DNA from: Aplysia californica
Lineage: Eukaryota; Mollusca; Gastropoda; Aplysiida; Aplysiidae
Direction of reading: 5' to 3'
Length of the DNA: 64,000 bases
Assembly: GCF_000002075.1 (NCBI RefSeq)
Contig: NW_004797544.1
Span: 803,190-867,189, forward strand
Below are positions 50,001-53,000 of this stretch, one piece after another (the stretch's first letter is position 1; each line of letters starts with the position of its first letter). The position numbers were made by a program, and so were the translations under genes. The notes under the pieces are model-generated. The model was given only the letters and a program-made list of their open reading frames with translations, ran no database searches and was not told the origin of the DNA.

Positions 50001-53000
50001 ATTGACTTTTTTTTCCATAATTGAAATCAGAGCTGGGTTGATTTAAATCAGTTGATTTTTTTTATTTTAATCAACTTGATTTTTAAAATTTTAAAATAAA
50101 ATCAGTGTTAAATCACTTTTTTAAAAAATGTATTCAGTTTTTACATATTTAAACATTCAGAATTCCTTTCCTTGGTTTTATTAAACAGATATAAGGTTTA
50201 GTAGACTAATATAATCATGCTTAAAAATCTGCTTTCCCCCCTGTCCCTGTAAAATTTATTGTAATACAGTTTTCAATTTACTTTTTTTTTTTTTTCATAA
50301 TTGAAAACCAGGGTTGGGTTGATTTAAATCAGGTCGATTTAAATCAGTTGATTAAAAAAAAAATTAAATCAAATTGATTTTAAAAATAAAACTCAGTGAT
50401 TAAAATCACTTGAAAAAAATGTATTCTGTTTTTACATCTTTAAACATTCAGAATTCCTTTCCTTGGTTTTATAAAACAGATATAAGGTTTAGTAGACTAA
50501 AATAATCATGCTTAAAAGTCTGCTTTCCCCCCTGTCACTGTAAGTAGTAAAATAATACAGTACTCAATTTACTTTTTCTTTCATAATTGAAATTAGCAAT
50601 TTCTTTTTCTTTTTAGACAAACACAAGCACGCGCGCACACACACACACTGTAATAAAATGCAAGTTTATCTATGCATGCTTACCCCCCCCCCTCCCCCCC
50701 TTCCTTTTAGACTGACATTTTCTTCATTTTAAATTGTCTGTAGCCATAATTCACTTATATAGCAGATTAAGGCTTTCTAAAATTGCAGTTGCTTAAATTA
50801 ATAATTAGTTAAAATAAAGACAATGCATTTTGCACTGAAAGAACATACTTTTAGCCACCAAAAATCCCAAACCGTGTCGACATTTTTTTTAAAATAAAAA
50901 AAAATATAAAAAATCCTATTTAAATTTTAAAAATCTTGATTTAGATCCAAAAAATTTTTTTTTTTTAATTTTTATTTAAAAAATCAAAAAAATCACCAAC
51001 CCTGTAAGCTGAACAAATTTTGAGAATCTTCAGCTTTTCCAAAACTTGAACTATGTTACACTTTCAGGTTTGTGCATTACAAATACAGTGTGTCGGCCTA
51101 AATTTCTGAGGACCTGCAGAATGTGCTGTCACCTAATGGACTGATGAAACTGATTTCATTTTGAGCCATGTCTCAGTCAGGACATTCTGGAGTATTAAAA
51201 AATGTCTCAAGCGCATACGTTGTTCTTTGTCGTTTTTCTCAGAAAAAGACTGCGTGTGGACCGGCAGTCTGAGCCGCGGGTGGGTGAGCGTGTACCGTAC
51301 GTGATTGTGCACGGCAGCCCGGGCCTGCCCCTCATCCAACTGGTGCGGGAACCCGAGGAGCTCCTGCATGACCCAGGGCTACGGCTCAACGCCACCTACT
51401 ACATCACCAAGCAGATTCTGCCTCCGCTGGACCGACTCTTTTCTCTCATCGGGGTCAACGTCTTTAAATGGTGAGCAAAGTGTGGTTGCTGCTGTTATGA
51501 GTGTAATATGAAATGATGGGTTTGAATTTTTGTGTTCTTTCAAAGAATATTTACCTGTTATCTTTATTCTCTGTCTTTGAATTGTATATTTTGTTCTGGA
51601 GTAAGGGGTTGGGAAGAAGGGGTAGATAGAAGAAAAATGAGTAGTGAGCAAGCAAGGATGTGTGTGGGAGAGAAAGAGTGAAAAGAAAAAGTTTCACAAT
51701 TTTGAAATGAGAGAGATTTGTATGCCTGATTCTAATGTATGTATTTTTGATCCTGTCTTTACTATGTAGCGAACAATTTTTACAGAACAGCATGTATTTT
51801 CTGCCTCAAATTATTCTGTGTGCTATACAGGAACTGTTCATTTTCTTTCTTGCATATGTCGATTGCCCTCATGTGGGTGATTTGCGGGTGCTGTAGTGTG
51901 GTTTGCTCTTTCTTTCCTATCAAACAGCTTTCGTCCTTATCTCTCTTCCTTTGATTTTGTTTTTTACTCTCTTGTAACACCTTTAATCTTCGGCACGTAT
52001 ATGACCTTATTGTGTTGCAAGTACCGTAACACTCTAAAACTGAAAACTGAATTGCCCTCCCAGGTACCAAGACATGCCAAAAGTCATGCGAGTGGGGCCC
52101 ATGATGGGAGCAGCAGCTGCGACAAAGCAGGTAGGTCCTCTGCCTCCTCTCTAATATCTAACAAAGTCAGGTTTTGTCACAAATTGAAAGAAAAGCGGGG
52201 ACTCTCATGGCTTAGAGATTAAGGTGTTCGCTGGGTCTGAATCTGGAAAGCGACAGAAATTTTTCTTTTCTAAAAAATTGTCTCCTTTCACCTCCTTTCC
52301 TGCTCTCTAGCAATGTTCTGTTGTCTGCTTTCGCCTTCACTTTCTGCCCCCACCCCCTTTCCTTCTATGCCCCCTCCTCTGACTCCTCTGGGCTCTTTCT
52401 GAACCCTTTCTACTGCTACTCCTTGGCTCCTTCTTACTGCTGTGTTTCAGCCACAGCCCTGATCTTATGATAGGAAAGATCTACACGTAGCCTTCTCGGA
52501 CAAGGGCAAAAAATCTCAGACAGTTCGGTGTGCAAGTTGTACATATTAAAGATCCCTTCTTGGTCCAAAATCGATAAGAGTAGGCTTCGGTCGCCGCTTG
52601 GGCAAAATTCAAAATTTCCTACCATCTGAAAATGTTTAATGTGTCCCACGCTCTCATATGACCTTATGCAGTTGCAAGCGCAGTAAAACACTTACACACA
52701 CACACACACACACACAAAAAAAAAAAAAAAAGAACATAAAAGAAAGAGAAGCCCTTTAAGCTATGACCTCAGTTCAAATTATCCATCTTGGCATTGTTTG
52801 TTTATCAGTTTATTGTATTGTTTGAGGAATATTTTGAAGTTGCCAATTTTCAGAGGTGAACAGTCCAGTCCAGTTGTTTAAGCTGTTGCGTGAAAATTAT
52901 GATCAGTAGTTACAAAGTCGGGCTGTGGTGATTTCTTTTCACATCTTTGATTGGGGATTTTGTTGAAAGTGCATTCATATAGAGTACATGAGCCATAGTG

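Noticed and set aside
49761-51004. CRISPR-like or satellite array
   Set aside because: The repeats are ~280 bp, diverged, inside an element with transposon ends and a target duplication; the host is a eukaryote.
52197-52262. A functional tRNA gene
   Set aside because: A- and B-box-like words are present, but the acceptor and anticodon stems do not pair well and the sequence continues as a SINE with a target duplication.
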